A stretch of 64,000 nucleotides of DNA from Micromonospora lutea (GTDB taxonomy: Bacteria > Actinomycetota > Actinomycetes > Mycobacteriales > Micromonosporaceae): positions 1 through 64,000 of the forward strand of contig NZ_BOPB01000022.1 in the NCBI RefSeq assembly GCF_016863535.1, given 5' to 3'. Positions within the stretch are counted from its first letter, which is position 1. Each line of letters starts with the position of its first letter. The translations under genes were made by a program, and so were the position numbers. Below are positions 50,131 to 59,544 of the stretch, piece by piece. The notes below the pieces were generated by a model. That model was given only the letters and a program-made list of their open reading frames with translations, ran no database searches and was not told where the DNA came from.

Positions 50131-52306
50131 ACCGCCAGCACGCCGGTCCCGCCGGCCGGCACGAGGTCGTCGGGTCGTGCCGCCGCCGAGCTGGATCGTG
50201 TTCGGCGTCCTCTGCGCGGTGCTGGCCGCTGCGCTGCTCGTCGGCGCGTACGCCAACGCGTCCTTCGCGCCGGACCGTCAGCACACCCACCACGGTCAGC
50301 GTGAGGTGCCGTCGGCGGTGGTCTCCGGTGGCCCGATCGTCAGCAGCACGGGTGGGGCGACCCGGTCGTACCGACTGCCTCCGCGCACCGTCGCACTCAC
50401 CTTCGACGACGGGCCGGACCCGGTCTGGACCCGCGAGGTGCTGCGGGTGCTGGCCGCCCATCAGGTTCCGGCCACCTTCTTCGTGGTCGGCTCGCAGGTG
50501 GCCCGACATCCGGAACTGGTACGGGAACTGGCCGCAGCCGGCCACGAGCTCGGTGTGCACACCTTCACCCACCCCGATCTGGCCGTGTTGCCCGACTGGC
50601 GACGTCGGATGGAGTACGCCCAGACCCAGTTGGCCATCGCCGGCGCGGCCGGGATCCGTACCTCGCTGATCCGATTTCCGTACTCCTCGTACGCCAACGC
50701 CATCAGCGACCTGGACTGGCCGGTGTTCACCCAGGCCGGCGACCTGGGCTACCTGAGCGTGCTCAACGACACCGACAGCCGGGACTGGGCGCTACCCGGC
50801 GTGGACCAGATCCTCACCAACGTGACGCCACCCGGATACTCGGGAGCGATCACGCTCTGGCACGACGCGGGCGGCGACCGGGCCCAGACCGTCGCCGCGC
50901 TCGACCGGTTCATTCCGCTGATGACGGAGCGCGGCTACCGCTTCGTCACGGTCACCGACGGCCTGAACCTGGCGCTCGCCGAGGCCGGCATCGACCACCG
51001 GGTCGACGCCGGTCAGGCGGCCAGCGCGGGCGAGCGCTGGCGCGGGCGGATGCTGACCTGGGGGGTGCAGGGCGCGGACCGCACGCTGGGCTGGCTCGGA
51101 GTGATCTTCCTGGCGGTCGGCGCGCTGACGGTGGGCCGTACCGTGCTGCTGCTGGTGCTCGCCGGGCGACACGCACGCCGACGCCGGGCGGCAGGCTGGT
51201 CCTGGGGGCCGCCGGTGACCGAGCCGGTCTCGGTGATCGTGCCCGCGTACAACGAGAAGGAGGGGATTGCCGCGGCGGTCCGCTCGCTGGCCGGTGGCGA
51301 CCATCCGGGCGGCATCGAGGTGATCGTCGTCGACGATGGTTCCACCGACGGAACGGCCGAGATCGTCGAAGCACTCCGGCTGCCGAACGTCCGGGTCGTC
51401 CGTACGCCGAACGGCGGCAAGCCGAGCGCGTTGAACACCGGGCTGGCGCTGGCCCGGCACGAGCTGATCGTGATGGTCGACGGAGACACCGTGTTCGAGC
51501 GCGACTCGGTGCGGCGGCTCGTCCAACCGTTCGCGGATCCGCAGGTGGGCGCGGTCGCCGGCAACGTCAAGGTGGGCAACCGCGACAGCCTGATCGCCAA
51601 GTGGCAGCACATCGAGTACGTCATCGGTTTCAATCTCGACCGCCGGCTGTACGAGACGCTGCGCTGCATGTCCACCGTGCCGGGGGCGATCGGTGCCTTC
51701 CGCCGGCAGGCGCTGCAATACGCCGGTGGCATGACCGACGACACGTTGGCCGAGGACACCGACATCACCATGGCGCTCGGCCGCGCCGGCTGGAAGGTGG
51801 TCTACGAGGAGACCGCCCGGGCATGGACCGAGGCCCCGGCGACGCTGGGGCAGCTGTGGAAGCAGCGGTACCGGTGGAGCTACGGCACCATGCAGGCGAT
51901 GTGGAAGCATCGGCGCTCGCTGCTCGACCGAGGTGCCTCCGGCCGCTTCACCCGGCGCTGCCTGCTGTTCCTGAGCCTGTTCGGGGTGCTCCTGCCGCTG
52001 CTGGCACCGGTGATCGACCTGCTCGCGCTCTACGGACTGTTCTTCCTCGACCGGACCGCGACGGTGGTGGCGTGGCTGGTCATGCTCGCCTTGCAGATGC
52101 TGACCGCCGTGGTGGCGTTCCGGTTCGACCGGGAGAAGCTCAGCGTGCTGTGGGTGCTGCCGTTGCAGCAGTTCGTGTATCGGCAGCTGATGTACCTGGT
52201 GATGATCCAGTCGGTAACCACCGCCCTGACCGGTGGCCGCCTAGGCTGGCAAAAGCTCCGCCGCACCGGCCTGACCCCCACCCCGACCCGCTCCCACTCT
52301 GGTTGA
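50123..52306 (+). CDS. Polysaccharide deacetylase-GT2 fusion
   Basis: A 727-residue membrane protein joining two enzymes. After one N-terminal helix (about 25-45) comes a NodB-type deacetylase with TFDDGP, HTFTHPD and RFPY. A second helix (about 325-350) leads to a GT2 synthase like hyaluronan, chitin or PNAG synthase: VPAYNEKEG, DDGSTDGT, DGDT (DxD), EDTD and QRYRW are all present, followed by C-terminal helices. It could make and deacetylate a beta-linked amino-sugar polymer at the membrane. ATG at 50123 overlaps the previous stop. A palindrome covers its TGA. Confidence 0.9.
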   Translation: MSEPPARRSRRPARGRRVVPPPSWIVFGVLCAVLAAALLVGAYANASFAPDRQHTHHGQREVPSAVVSGGPIVSSTGGATRSYRLPPRTVALTFDDGPDPVWTREVLRVLAAHQVPATFFVVGSQVARHPELVRELAAAGHELGVHTFTHPDLAVLPDWRRRMEYAQTQLAIAGAAGIRTSLIRFPYSSYANAISDLDWPVFTQAGDLGYLSVLNDTDSRDWALPGVDQILTNVTPPGYSGAITLWHDAGGDRAQTVAALDRFIPLMTERGYRFVTVTDGLNLALAEAGIDHRVDAGQAASAGERWRGRMLTWGVQGADRTLGWLGVIFLAVGALTVGRTVLLLVLAGRHARRRRAAGWSWGPPVTEPVSVIVPAYNEKEGIAAAVRSLAGGDHPGGIEVIVVDDGSTDGTAEIVEALRLPNVRVVRTPNGGKPSALNTGLALARHELIVMVDGDTVFERDSVRRLVQPFADPQVGAVAGNVKVGNRDSLIAKWQHIEYVIGFNLDRRLYETLRCMSTVPGAIGAFRRQALQYAGGMTDDTLAEDTDITMALGRAGWKVVYEETARAWTEAPATLGQLWKQRYRWSYGTMQAMWKHRRSLLDRGASGRFTRRCLLFLSLFGVLLPLLAPVIDLLALYGLFFLDRTATVVAWLVMLALQMLTAVVAFRFDREKLSVLWVLPLQQFVYRQLMYLVMIQSVTTALTGGRLGWQKLRRTGLTPTPTRSHSG

Positions 52307-52362
52307 TCATGAGGTTGGCGGCAGCGAAACGGACAAAATTGACCGCTAACCTCATGATCAAC
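52302..52362. repeat. Palindromic element over the stop of the fusion gene
   Basis: Twenty-bp arms at 52302-52321 and 52343-52362 match with one exception and enclose a 21-nt AT-richer loop. The left arm contains the TGA stop of the deacetylase-GT2 gene. It lies 7 bp from the stop of the convergent GH6 gene and probably terminates both. Confidence 0.75.
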
Positions 52363-52368
52363 GAGGAA

Positions 52369-53439
52369 TCAGGGGTGGGTTAGGGAAATGGCGTAGGGGG
52401 GCCAGAAGGTGCCGGAGGGAGGCTCGCCGGGGCGGCAGTCGCCGTCGGACTCGCCGGGGAACTTGACCCAGAGCAGGGCGTCCACCCGATCCAGGTCGGT
52501 GTCGGTCGTCGGGTCCGCGCCAATCGCCCGGCCGGGCGGGTTGCACCAGCTCGGTGCTCCCTTGACCCGGTCCGCCGGGTACGGCCCGTTGCCGTTGCGG
52601 CTGGTGTCGATGACGAACGTGGTGCCGCCGCCGAGCGCATCGGAGATCCGGTGACCGTAGGTGGTGTTCTCCTCGGTACGGACGAAGTTAGCCACGTTGA
52701 GCGCGAAGCCGTCCGCCTCGGCCACCCCGGCCCGGCGCAACGCCGCCGCCAGCGCCGCCACGTCGTTGATCCAGCCTGGGTGCCCCGCGTCAAGGTAGAC
52801 CCGGGCGGTTTCGGTGCTCTCCAACACGGCCACCGCGTCGCGCAGTAGCGCGAGCCGGCCCTCGACGTCGCGTACGCAGCCGGCCACCGCGTCCGGCAGC
52901 GCGCCCGGTTCGAGGACCACGATCACCGGACGGCCGGCGATGCCGGCGGCCACGTCGCGGATCCAGGACTGGTACTCGGCGCCGGAGCCGGCACCCCCGG
53001 CACCCCGCCGACCGCAGTCACGCTGCGGCACGTTGTGGAGCACCAGCACCGGGGTCTGACCGGCGATCGTGGCCCGGCCGAGGTAGGCCTCGACCTCCGC
53101 ACGGGCCGGGCCGCCGGTCAGCCATTTCGCGCTCGGTCGGCTGCCGATCGCGCGCAGCGCCGCCGCCTCGGTGGTCTCGCCGCGAGCGGCGCGCCGGTCG
53201 GCCTCCGCGTTGGCCGGATTTCCCGGATCGACGTAGAAGACCGACGGTACGGGAGGTGCCGACCCGATCGGCGCGGACGCGACCGGAGGAGTGGGCTGGG
53301 CGCCGCCGGTGCATCCGCTCAGCAGCGCCAGGGTCGCCGCCACCGCCGCGAGACCCCGGCCCCCGGTTCCGGTCTTCCTGACCCGCCCGGTGGGCGTCCG
53401 TGCCGGTGTGGCGCTACCAGCCGGTCCGGTGCCGTCCAC
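52369..53439 (-). CDS. GH6 family glycoside hydrolase, lipoprotein
   Basis: A 356-residue secreted lipoprotein (lipobox LLSGC, Cys43) of glycoside hydrolase family 6, the cellobiohydrolase/endoglucanase family. VFYVDPGNPA begins the domain; VLEPGALPD and DAGHPGWIND are family signatures, with RNGNGPYP near the end. It likely cuts beta-1,4-glucan. It has no cellulose-binding module. GTG at 53439 follows the DUF6104 stop by 5 nt. It is convergent with the deacetylase-GT2 gene, perhaps trimming a related polymer, though that is speculation. Confidence 0.85.
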   Translation of the reverse strand: MDGTGPAGSATPARTPTGRVRKTGTGGRGLAAVAATLALLSGCTGGAQPTPPVASAPIGSAPPVPSVFYVDPGNPANAEADRRAARGETTEAAALRAIGSRPSAKWLTGGPARAEVEAYLGRATIAGQTPVLVLHNVPQRDCGRRGAGGAGSGAEYQSWIRDVAAGIAGRPVIVVLEPGALPDAVAGCVRDVEGRLALLRDAVAVLESTETARVYLDAGHPGWINDVAALAAALRRAGVAEADGFALNVANFVRTEENTTYGHRISDALGGGTTFVIDTSRNGNGPYPADRVKGAPSWCNPPGRAIGADPTTDTDLDRVDALLWVKFPGESDGDCRPGEPPSGTFWPPYAISLTHP

Positions 53440-53444
53440 CGCGA

Positions 53445-53624
53445 TCAGTCGTCGTCTTCGTCGTCGAGCCGGGCCAGCCAGGTGGCGAACCGCTCGATCG
53501 GGGTCTCGAACTCCGGGTTCAGGTCGACGAAGTCACGCAGCCGCTCGCCCAGCCACTCCAGGCTGACCTGCTCCTCGCCGCGGCGCGCGACCAGTTCCTC
53601 GATGCCCCGGTCGGTGAAGTACAT
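53445..53624 (-). CDS. Small DUF6104 protein
   Basis: A 59-residue acidic protein starting MYFTDRGIEELVARRGEEQ, the signature of the actinobacterial DUF6104 family; the C-terminus is four or five acidic residues. It is probably cytoplasmic and helical. The function is unknown. ATG at 53624. It lies between odhA and the GH6 gene and is probably cotranscribed with GH6. Confidence 0.8.
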   Translation of the reverse strand: MYFTDRGIEELVARRGEEQVSLEWLGERLRDFVDLNPEFETPIERFATWLARLDDEDDD

Positions 53625-53640
53625 CGGCGTACTCGCTTCC

Positions 53641-53698
53641 TCACCGGCGTCTGCCGGTGACCGGCCGGTCCCGCCCCGCCGTAGGGCGGGACGGGACC
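53641..53698. terminator. Two hairpins downstream of odhA
   Basis: A perfect 8-bp hairpin (53641-53648 with 53653-53660) and a second, 14-bp stem with one mismatch (53667-53680 with 53684-53698). The second starts 13 nt after the odhA stop and should terminate it; the first may be in the leader of the DUF6104 gene. Confidence 0.75.
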
Positions 53699-53711
53699 GG
53701 GTCAGTTCTCG

Positions 53712-56700
53712 TCAGGGGCGGGGGAGTGCCGCCTCGATCAGCGCGGTCTGCTCGACCTCGTGCATCTTCGCCGAACCGACGGCCGGAGCCGCAGCGGCCG
53801 GACGGGAGATCCGGCGCAGCCGGACACCGTCGAGGTGCTCCAGCAGGTTGAGCGCGACGAACGACCAGGCACCCTGGTTGGCTGGCTCCTCCTGCACCCA
53901 GGCGAAGTCCTCCGCGTTCGGGTACTGCGCGAGAGCGGCCCGGATCTCCTCCACCGGCATCGGGTAGAGCTGCTCCAGCCGGATGATCGCGGTGTCGGTG
54001 ACACCGCGTTCCTGCCGGGCCTGGAACAGGTCGTAGTAGACCTTGCCCGAGCAGAGCAGCACCCGCTTGACCTGCTCCGGCGCGCCCGCGGCCGGATCGG
54101 GCAGCACCGGGGCGAAGGTGCCGGTGGTGAAGTCCTCCACCGAGGAGACGCAGAGCTTGTGCCGCAGCAGCGACTTCGGCGTGAACACCACCAGCGGCTT
54201 GCGCTTGGGCGAGAGGGCCTGACGGCGCAGCAGGTGGAAGTAGTTCGCCGGAGTGGTCGGGTTCGCCACCCGCATGTTGTCCTCGGCGCAGAGCTGGAGG
54301 AACCGCTCCGGGCGGCCGGAGGTGTGGTCCGGCCCCTGACCCTCGTGGCCGTGCGGCAGCAGCAGGGTCACCGCGGACCGCTGGCCCCACTTCACCTCGC
54401 CGGAGGAGATGAACTCGTCGATCACCGTCTGGGCGCCGTTGACGAAGTCGCCGAACTGGGCCTCCCAGCAGACCAGCGCGTCGACGTTCTCCACCGAGTA
54501 GCCGTACTCGAAGCCCATCGCCGCGTACTCGCTCAACAGCGAGTCGTGCACGAAGAGCCGGGAGCGTTCGCCGTCGGCGGTGAGCGAGTGCAGCGGCAGG
54601 TAGTCGTCGCCGGTCTGCGCGTCGACGATCGAGGCGTGCCGTTGCACGAAGGTGCCTCGGCGCGAGTCCTGACCGGCGAGCCGGACGGTTATCCCGTCGT
54701 GCAGCAGCGCCCCGAAGGCGATGATCTCGCCGAAACCCCAGTCGATGTTGCCCTCGACGGCCATCCGGGCCCGCCGGTCGAGCAACTGCTGGATCCGCTT
54801 GTGCGGGGTGAAGCCCTCGGGCAGGCTGACGTGCGCCTCACCGATGGCCTTGATGACCGACGCCTCGGTCGCCGTCTCCACCTGCGGCTCCGGCTCGTCC
54901 TCCCGCTTGGGACGACTGAGCTGGCGTGGCGTGGTGGCCGCGTCGCGGGTGGCCTTGAAGACCCGCTCCAACTGCGCCTGGTAGTCGCGCAGTAACTCCT
55001 CGGCGTCCTCCACGGTGATGTCGCCCCGCCCGATCAGCTCCTCGGTGTAGAGCTTGCGGACCGAGCGCTTCGAGTCGATGATCCGGTACATCTGGGGGTT
55101 GGACATCGAGGGGTCGTCGCCCTCGTTGTGCCCGCGCCGCCGGTAGCAGACCAGGTCGATGACGACGTCCTTGTTGAACGCCTGCCGGTACTCGAAGGCG
55201 AGCCGGGCGACCCGGACCACGGCCTCCGGGTCGTCGCCGTTGACGTGGAAGATCGGGGCCTGGATCATCCGGGCCACGTCGGTGCTGTAGAGGCTGGAGC
55301 GGCTGTACTCCGGTGCGGTGGTGAAGCCGACCTGGTTGTTGACCACCACGTGCACGGTCCCGCCGGTGCGGTAGCCGCGCAGCTGGGAGAGGTTGAGCGT
55401 TTCGGCCACCACGCCCTGGCCGGCGAAGGCCGCGTCACCGTGCACCGCCAGCGGCAGCACGGTGTAGCCCTCCAGCTTGAGGTCTATGCGGTCCTGCTTG
55501 GCGCGGACTATCCCCTCCAGCACCGGGTCGACGGCCTCCAGGTGCGACGGGTTCGCCACCACCGAGACCTTCACGGCGTGGTCGCCGTCGGGGGTGGTGA
55601 ACTTGCCGTTCTGGCCCAGGTGGTACTTCACGTCGCCCGAGCCCTGGGTGGAACGTGGGTCCAGGTGCCCCTCGAACTCGGAGAAGATCTTTTCGTACGG
55701 CTTGCCGACGATGTTGGCCAACACGTTGAGCCGGCCCCGGTGGGCCATGCCGATGACGACCTCGTCCAGCCCGTCCTCGGCGGACGCCTCCAGCACCTCG
55801 CCGAGCAGCGGGATCAGCGACTCGCCGCCCTCCAGCGAGAAGCGCTTCTGGCCGACGTACTTGGTCTGCAGGAAGGTCTCGAACGCCTCGGCCGCGTTGA
55901 GCCGGTTGAGCACGTGCTTCTGCTCACCGGCCGGCGGCTTCTCGTACTTGCGCTCGACCCGCTCCTGGATCCAACGGCGCTCGGCCGGGTCCTGGATGTG
56001 CATGTACTCGATGCCGACCCGGCGACAGTACGAGTCGCGGAGTACGCCGAGGATCTCCCGCAGCTTCATCCGCTGCCGGCCGGCGAAGCCGTTGACCGGG
56101 AAGGTGCGGTCCAGGTCCCACAGGGTCAGCCCGTGCTGGAGGACGTCCAGATCCGGGTGCTTGCGGATCTTGAACTCCAGCGGGTCGGTGTCGGCCATCA
56201 GGTGACCACGCACCCGGTACGAGTGGATCAGCTCGTGGACCCGGGCGGTCTTGTTGATCTGGCCCTCGCTGTCGACCGCGACATCGCGTACCCAGCGCAC
56301 CGGCTCGTAGGGGATGCGCAGCGAGGTGAAGATCTGGTCGTAGAAACCGTGTTCGCCGAGCATCAGCTCGTGCATGACCTTGAGGAACTCGCCAGACTGC
56401 GCGCCCTGGATGATCCGGTGGTCGTACGTGCTGGTCAGCGTGATGACCTTGCTGACCGCCAACTCGGCCAGGGTGGCCTCGCTCATGCCCTGGTACGGCG
56501 CCGGGTACTCCATGGCGCCGACCCCGATGATCGCGCTCTGGCCCTGCATGAGCCGCGGCATGGAGTGCACGGTGCCGATGCCGCCGGGATTGGTCAGCGA
56601 GATCGTGGTGCCGGAGTAGTCGTCCATGGTCAGCTCGTTGCGGCGGGCGCGTCGGACGACGTCCTCGTACGCCTGCCAGAACTGCCGGAAGTCCATCTGC

Positions 56701-57506
56701 TCGCAGCCCTTGATGGAGGGGACCACCAGGTTGCGGCTGCCGTCGGGCTTGGTCAGGTCGATAGCGATGCCCAGGTTGACGTGCTCGGGGTGGACCACCA
56801 CCGGCTTGCCGTCGACCTCGGCGAAGGAGTTGTTCATCTCCGGGTGCGCGACCAACGCCCGCACCAGGGCGTAACCGATCAGGTGGGTGAAGCTGACCTT
56901 GCCGCCGCGCCCCCGGGCGAGATGGTTGTTGATCACGATCCGGTTGTCGACCAGGAGCTTGGCCGGTACGGCTCGGACGCTGGTCGCGGTCGGCACGGCC
57001 AGCGAGGCGTCCATGTTCTGGACGATCTTGGCGGCGATGCCGCGTAGCGGGGTGGTTCGTGGCGCGCTGGCAGTGGGCGCGGTCCGGGTCGGCTGGCTCT
57101 TCGCCGGCTCGGCCTTGGCGGCGGTCGGCTTCGCGGCCGTCGGCTTCGCCGTGGTCGGCTTCGCGGCGGTCTGCTTCGCCGTGGTGGACGTCGGCTTCGA
57201 CGTCGCCGGTGCCGCCGTGCGGCGCTCATTCTTGGCCGCCGGTTCGGCCTTGGCGGCCGGCTGGCTCTTCGGGGTCGCCTCGGTCTTGGCCGGGGCGGCG
57301 TCCTTGGCCGCGGTGCCAGCGGCCGGCCGGCCGTCACCGCCGCCCGCTGTGCCCGGACCAGGTCGGTAGTCGGCGAAGAAGTCGTGCCAGGCCGGGTCGA
57401 CGCTGCTGGGATCGGCGAGGTACCGCTGGTACATCTCCTCGACGATCCACTCGTTCGGGCCGAAACCCGCCAGTGGGTTCTCCTGAGAAGTCTGCTGGGT
57501 CGACAC
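53712..57506 (-). CDS. odhA: Fused 2-oxoglutarate dehydrogenase E1/E2 (OdhA/Kgd)
   Basis: A 1264-residue fused enzyme of the actinobacterial type. Residues 1-45 (NPLAGFGPNEWIVEEMYQRY) form the N-terminal tag; a lysine-alanine-proline linker of about 100 residues follows; an E2-like acyltransferase domain (DHRIIQGAQSGEF) ends near 400; the rest is the thiamine-diphosphate E1 with GMAHRGRLN, GDAAFAGQGV and HGHEGQGPDH. It lacks a lipoyl domain. It turns 2-oxoglutarate into succinyl-CoA with partners, and can release succinic semialdehyde. GTG at 57506; this is the largest gene in the window. Confidence 0.96.
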   Translation of the reverse strand: MSTQQTSQENPLAGFGPNEWIVEEMYQRYLADPSSVDPAWHDFFADYRPGPGTAGGGDGRPAAGTAAKDAAPAKTEATPKSQPAAKAEPAAKNERRTAAPATSKPTSTTAKQTAAKPTTAKPTAAKPTAAKAEPAKSQPTRTAPTASAPRTTPLRGIAAKIVQNMDASLAVPTATSVRAVPAKLLVDNRIVINNHLARGRGGKVSFTHLIGYALVRALVAHPEMNNSFAEVDGKPVVVHPEHVNLGIAIDLTKPDGSRNLVVPSIKGCEQMDFRQFWQAYEDVVRRARRNELTMDDYSGTTISLTNPGGIGTVHSMPRLMQGQSAIIGVGAMEYPAPYQGMSEATLAELAVSKVITLTSTYDHRIIQGAQSGEFLKVMHELMLGEHGFYDQIFTSLRIPYEPVRWVRDVAVDSEGQINKTARVHELIHSYRVRGHLMADTDPLEFKIRKHPDLDVLQHGLTLWDLDRTFPVNGFAGRQRMKLREILGVLRDSYCRRVGIEYMHIQDPAERRWIQERVERKYEKPPAGEQKHVLNRLNAAEAFETFLQTKYVGQKRFSLEGGESLIPLLGEVLEASAEDGLDEVVIGMAHRGRLNVLANIVGKPYEKIFSEFEGHLDPRSTQGSGDVKYHLGQNGKFTTPDGDHAVKVSVVANPSHLEAVDPVLEGIVRAKQDRIDLKLEGYTVLPLAVHGDAAFAGQGVVAETLNLSQLRGYRTGGTVHVVVNNQVGFTTAPEYSRSSLYSTDVARMIQAPIFHVNGDDPEAVVRVARLAFEYRQAFNKDVVIDLVCYRRRGHNEGDDPSMSNPQMYRIIDSKRSVRKLYTEELIGRGDITVEDAEELLRDYQAQLERVFKATRDAATTPRQLSRPKREDEPEPQVETATEASVIKAIGEAHVSLPEGFTPHKRIQQLLDRRARMAVEGNIDWGFGEIIAFGALLHDGITVRLAGQDSRRGTFVQRHASIVDAQTGDDYLPLHSLTADGERSRLFVHDSLLSEYAAMGFEYGYSVENVDALVCWEAQFGDFVNGAQTVIDEFISSGEVKWGQRSAVTLLLPHGHEGQGPDHTSGRPERFLQLCAEDNMRVANPTTPANYFHLLRRQALSPKRKPLVVFTPKSLLRHKLCVSSVEDFTTGTFAPVLPDPAAGAPEQVKRVLLCSGKVYYDLFQARQERGVTDTAIIRLEQLYPMPVEEIRAALAQYPNAEDFAWVQEEPANQGAWSFVALNLLEHLDGVRLRRISRPAAAAPAVGSAKMHEVEQTALIEAALPRP

Positions 57507-57721
57507 GGCCGGTAATCGCCTCTTTCACGCGGGTTTGTGTGTCACGCGGTGCCCGGTGCGCCGGGACGGACGCACAGGACGGTTCCCAGGCTACGCCGTA
57601 CCGAACCTCGGGGCATTTCCGCCTCGGTCGCGTGGTCGGATTCACAGAAGATGACAGAAGTTCGGTAAGCGCTGCGTATTCCCTTGATCGCTGCTATGGC
57701 CTGGACGGCCGGTCGGCGCGG

Positions 57722-57769
57722 CGACGGGCCCGGTGCACCGGCTGTGTCACCGGTGCACCAGGCCCGTCG
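57722..57769. terminator. Terminator of the ABC exporter operon
   Basis: A 20-bp stem with one mismatch (57722-57741 with 57750-57769) and an 8-nt loop, about 34 nt after the stop of the permease gene on the minus strand. The 215 bp beyond it to odhA probably hold the odhA promoter. Confidence 0.85.
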
Positions 57770-57802
57770 GGCGGGGCGCCGACCGAGTCGGTCGCCCGGG
57801 TG

Positions 57803-58618
57803 TCAGGAGATGTCGCGGCGTCGGGTGATGAGGATTCCGACCACGCCGCTGACCACGGCGTAGCCCACCAGCACCAGTGCGCCGACCCACCAGGCCGGCA
57901 ACATCTCGTTCTCGCCCGGCGTGATCATGATCTGGGACGCGGCGGCCGGCCAGACCACCTGCCACTTGAGCACGGCCATGTTGTCCAGCAGGTTGGCCAG
58001 CAGCAGGAAGAGCAGGCCCACCACCTGGGTGCCGATCAGGTAGAGCACCGAGGCGGTGATCACCGCCCCGAGCTGGTTGGTGATCAGCGTGCCGATGCCA
58101 ACGCCGAGCACCGTCCAGATCGCGTACGCCATCAGGTTGAGCAGCAGGGCCCGGTGGACCTCCCACTCGCCGAGCTGCGTCCCGTAGTCGTTCAGCGACA
58201 GGAACGCCGCGCCGGCCGCGAGGTCGATGACCGTGGTCACCAGCCAGAACGCGAAACCGAGCAGGCTGGCCGCGATGAGCTTGCTGACGATCACCGAGGT
58301 GCGTCGCGGAGTGGCCAGGAAGGTCGTGGTCGCGGTCTGGTGGAAGAACTCGTTGGTGACCATGAGGATGCCGATGAGCATCACGAACATCAGGCCCAGG
58401 TACTGGCCGGAGGTGTAGAGGTTCGCCGCCTGAGCCGGCGCGGAGGCGGCGTCGCCGGTGTAACCGAACTCCTCCCCACCACCGCTGAGGGTCTCGCTGG
58501 CCAGCCAGGCGTTGAAGGCGAAGGCCAGGGCGATCGACAGGAACGCCCCGATGGCCAGCCACCACCAGGTGCTGGTCGTACGGATCTTGAGCAGTTCGGA
58601 GCGGACGAGATTGCTCAT
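57803..58618 (-). CDS. ABC-2 type transporter permease
   Basis: A 271-residue integral membrane protein with six hydrophobic helices (about 18-38, 69-90, 108-130, 147-170, 177-200, 235-262). The N-terminal LVRSELLKIRTTSTWWWL and the QTATTTFLATPRR region are typical of ABC-2 permeases that dimerise. ATG at 58618 overlaps the stop of the ATPase gene by 4 nt. It forms the channel of the exporter. The exported substrate is unknown. Confidence 0.88.
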   Translation of the reverse strand: MSNLVRSELLKIRTTSTWWWLAIGAFLSIALAFAFNAWLASETLSGGGEEFGYTGDAASAPAQAANLYTSGQYLGLMFVMLIGILMVTNEFFHQTATTTFLATPRRTSVIVSKLIAASLLGFAFWLVTTVIDLAAGAAFLSLNDYGTQLGEWEVHRALLLNLMAYAIWTVLGVGIGTLITNQLGAVITASVLYLIGTQVVGLLFLLLANLLDNMAVLKWQVVWPAAASQIMITPGENEMLPAWWVGALVLVGYAVVSGVVGILITRRRDIS

Positions 58619-59544
58619 CGGATGCCCGCCTTTCCGGCCGTCAACTCCAGGAACACCCGTTCCAGGTCGGGTCGTTCAGTGGTCAGCTCGTGCAGTTCGA
58701 CCCCGGCGGCCAGGGCCGCCCGACCCACCGCCGGAGCGTCGACCCCGCTGATCAGGAGCAGACCCTGTCCGTCGGACTCCACCGTGGCCGGCCCCTCGGC
58801 CAGCGCGGCGGTCAGCACGTCGGCCTGCGGGGTGCGGACCCGGACGCCCTGCGCCATCGACCCGATCACCTGGTCCACCGGACCCTGCCGGACCAACTGG
58901 CCAGCCGCGATGATCACCACGTCGTCGGCCAGCAGCTGCATCTCCGAGAGCAGGTGGCTGGAGACGAGCACGGTCCGTCCCTCGGCGGCCAGCCCCTTGA
59001 GGAAGCCGCGCATCCACCGGATGCCCTCCGGGTCCAGGCCGTTGGCCGGCTCGTCCAGGATGAGCACCCGGGGATCACCGAGCATCGCCGCGGCGATGCC
59101 GAGCCGCTGCTTCATGCCCAGCGAGTAGCCCTTGAACTTGCGCGTGGCGGCCGGAGTCAGCCCGACCAGCTCCAACGCCTGGTCGGCCCGTTCCCGGGGC
59201 AGCCCGGCGGCGGCGCAGATCACCCGCAGGTGGTTGACACCGGTGCGGCCCTTGTGCGCGCTGGACGCCTCCAGCACCGCGCCGACGTGCCGTAGCGGGT
59301 CAGCCAGGGCGGGGTACCGGTGACCGCCGATGGTCGCCGTCCCGGCGGTCGGCGTGACCAGGTTCAGCAGCATACGCAGGGTGGTGGTCTTACCCGCACC
59401 GTTCGGGCCGAGGAAGCCGGTGACCCGTCCCGGTTCGACCGTGAACGACAGGTTGTTGACCGCGAGCACGTTGCGGTACTGCTTGGTCAGGCCGGAAACC
59501 ACGATCTGGGCGTCGTTGGTGGGGCTTGGTTGCCCGTCGGTCAT
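58615..59544 (-). CDS. ABC transporter ATP-binding protein
   Basis: A 309-residue ATPase of the DrrA/CcmA type. Walker A is GPNGAGKTTTLRML, the signature is YSLGMKQRLGIA (the usual LSGGQ is changed to SLGMKQ, common in this subgroup), Walker B is VLILDEPANGLDPEG, and the switch histidine is in LVSSHLL. ATG at 59544 has GGGAGGAG. It overlaps the permease gene (ATGA), giving a two-gene exporter operon. Confidence 0.93.
   Translation of the reverse strand: MTDGQPSPTNDAQIVVSGLTKQYRNVLAVNNLSFTVEPGRVTGFLGPNGAGKTTTLRMLLNLVTPTAGTATIGGHRYPALADPLRHVGAVLEASSAHKGRTGVNHLRVICAAAGLPRERADQALELVGLTPAATRKFKGYSLGMKQRLGIAAAMLGDPRVLILDEPANGLDPEGIRWMRGFLKGLAAEGRTVLVSSHLLSEMQLLADDVVIIAAGQLVRQGPVDQVIGSMAQGVRVRTPQADVLTAALAEGPATVESDGQGLLLISGVDAPAVGRAALAAGVELHELTTERPDLERVFLELTAGKAGIR

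Noticed and set aside
53760..54995. A 411-codon open frame opposite the 3' part of odhA
   Set aside because: Same antisense effect; composition is arginine-leucine rich without any recognised motif.
55128..57047. A 639-codon open frame on the strand opposite odhA
   Set aside because: High GC keeps antisense frames open. The peptide has no domain motifs, while the minus strand encodes every motif of OdhA.
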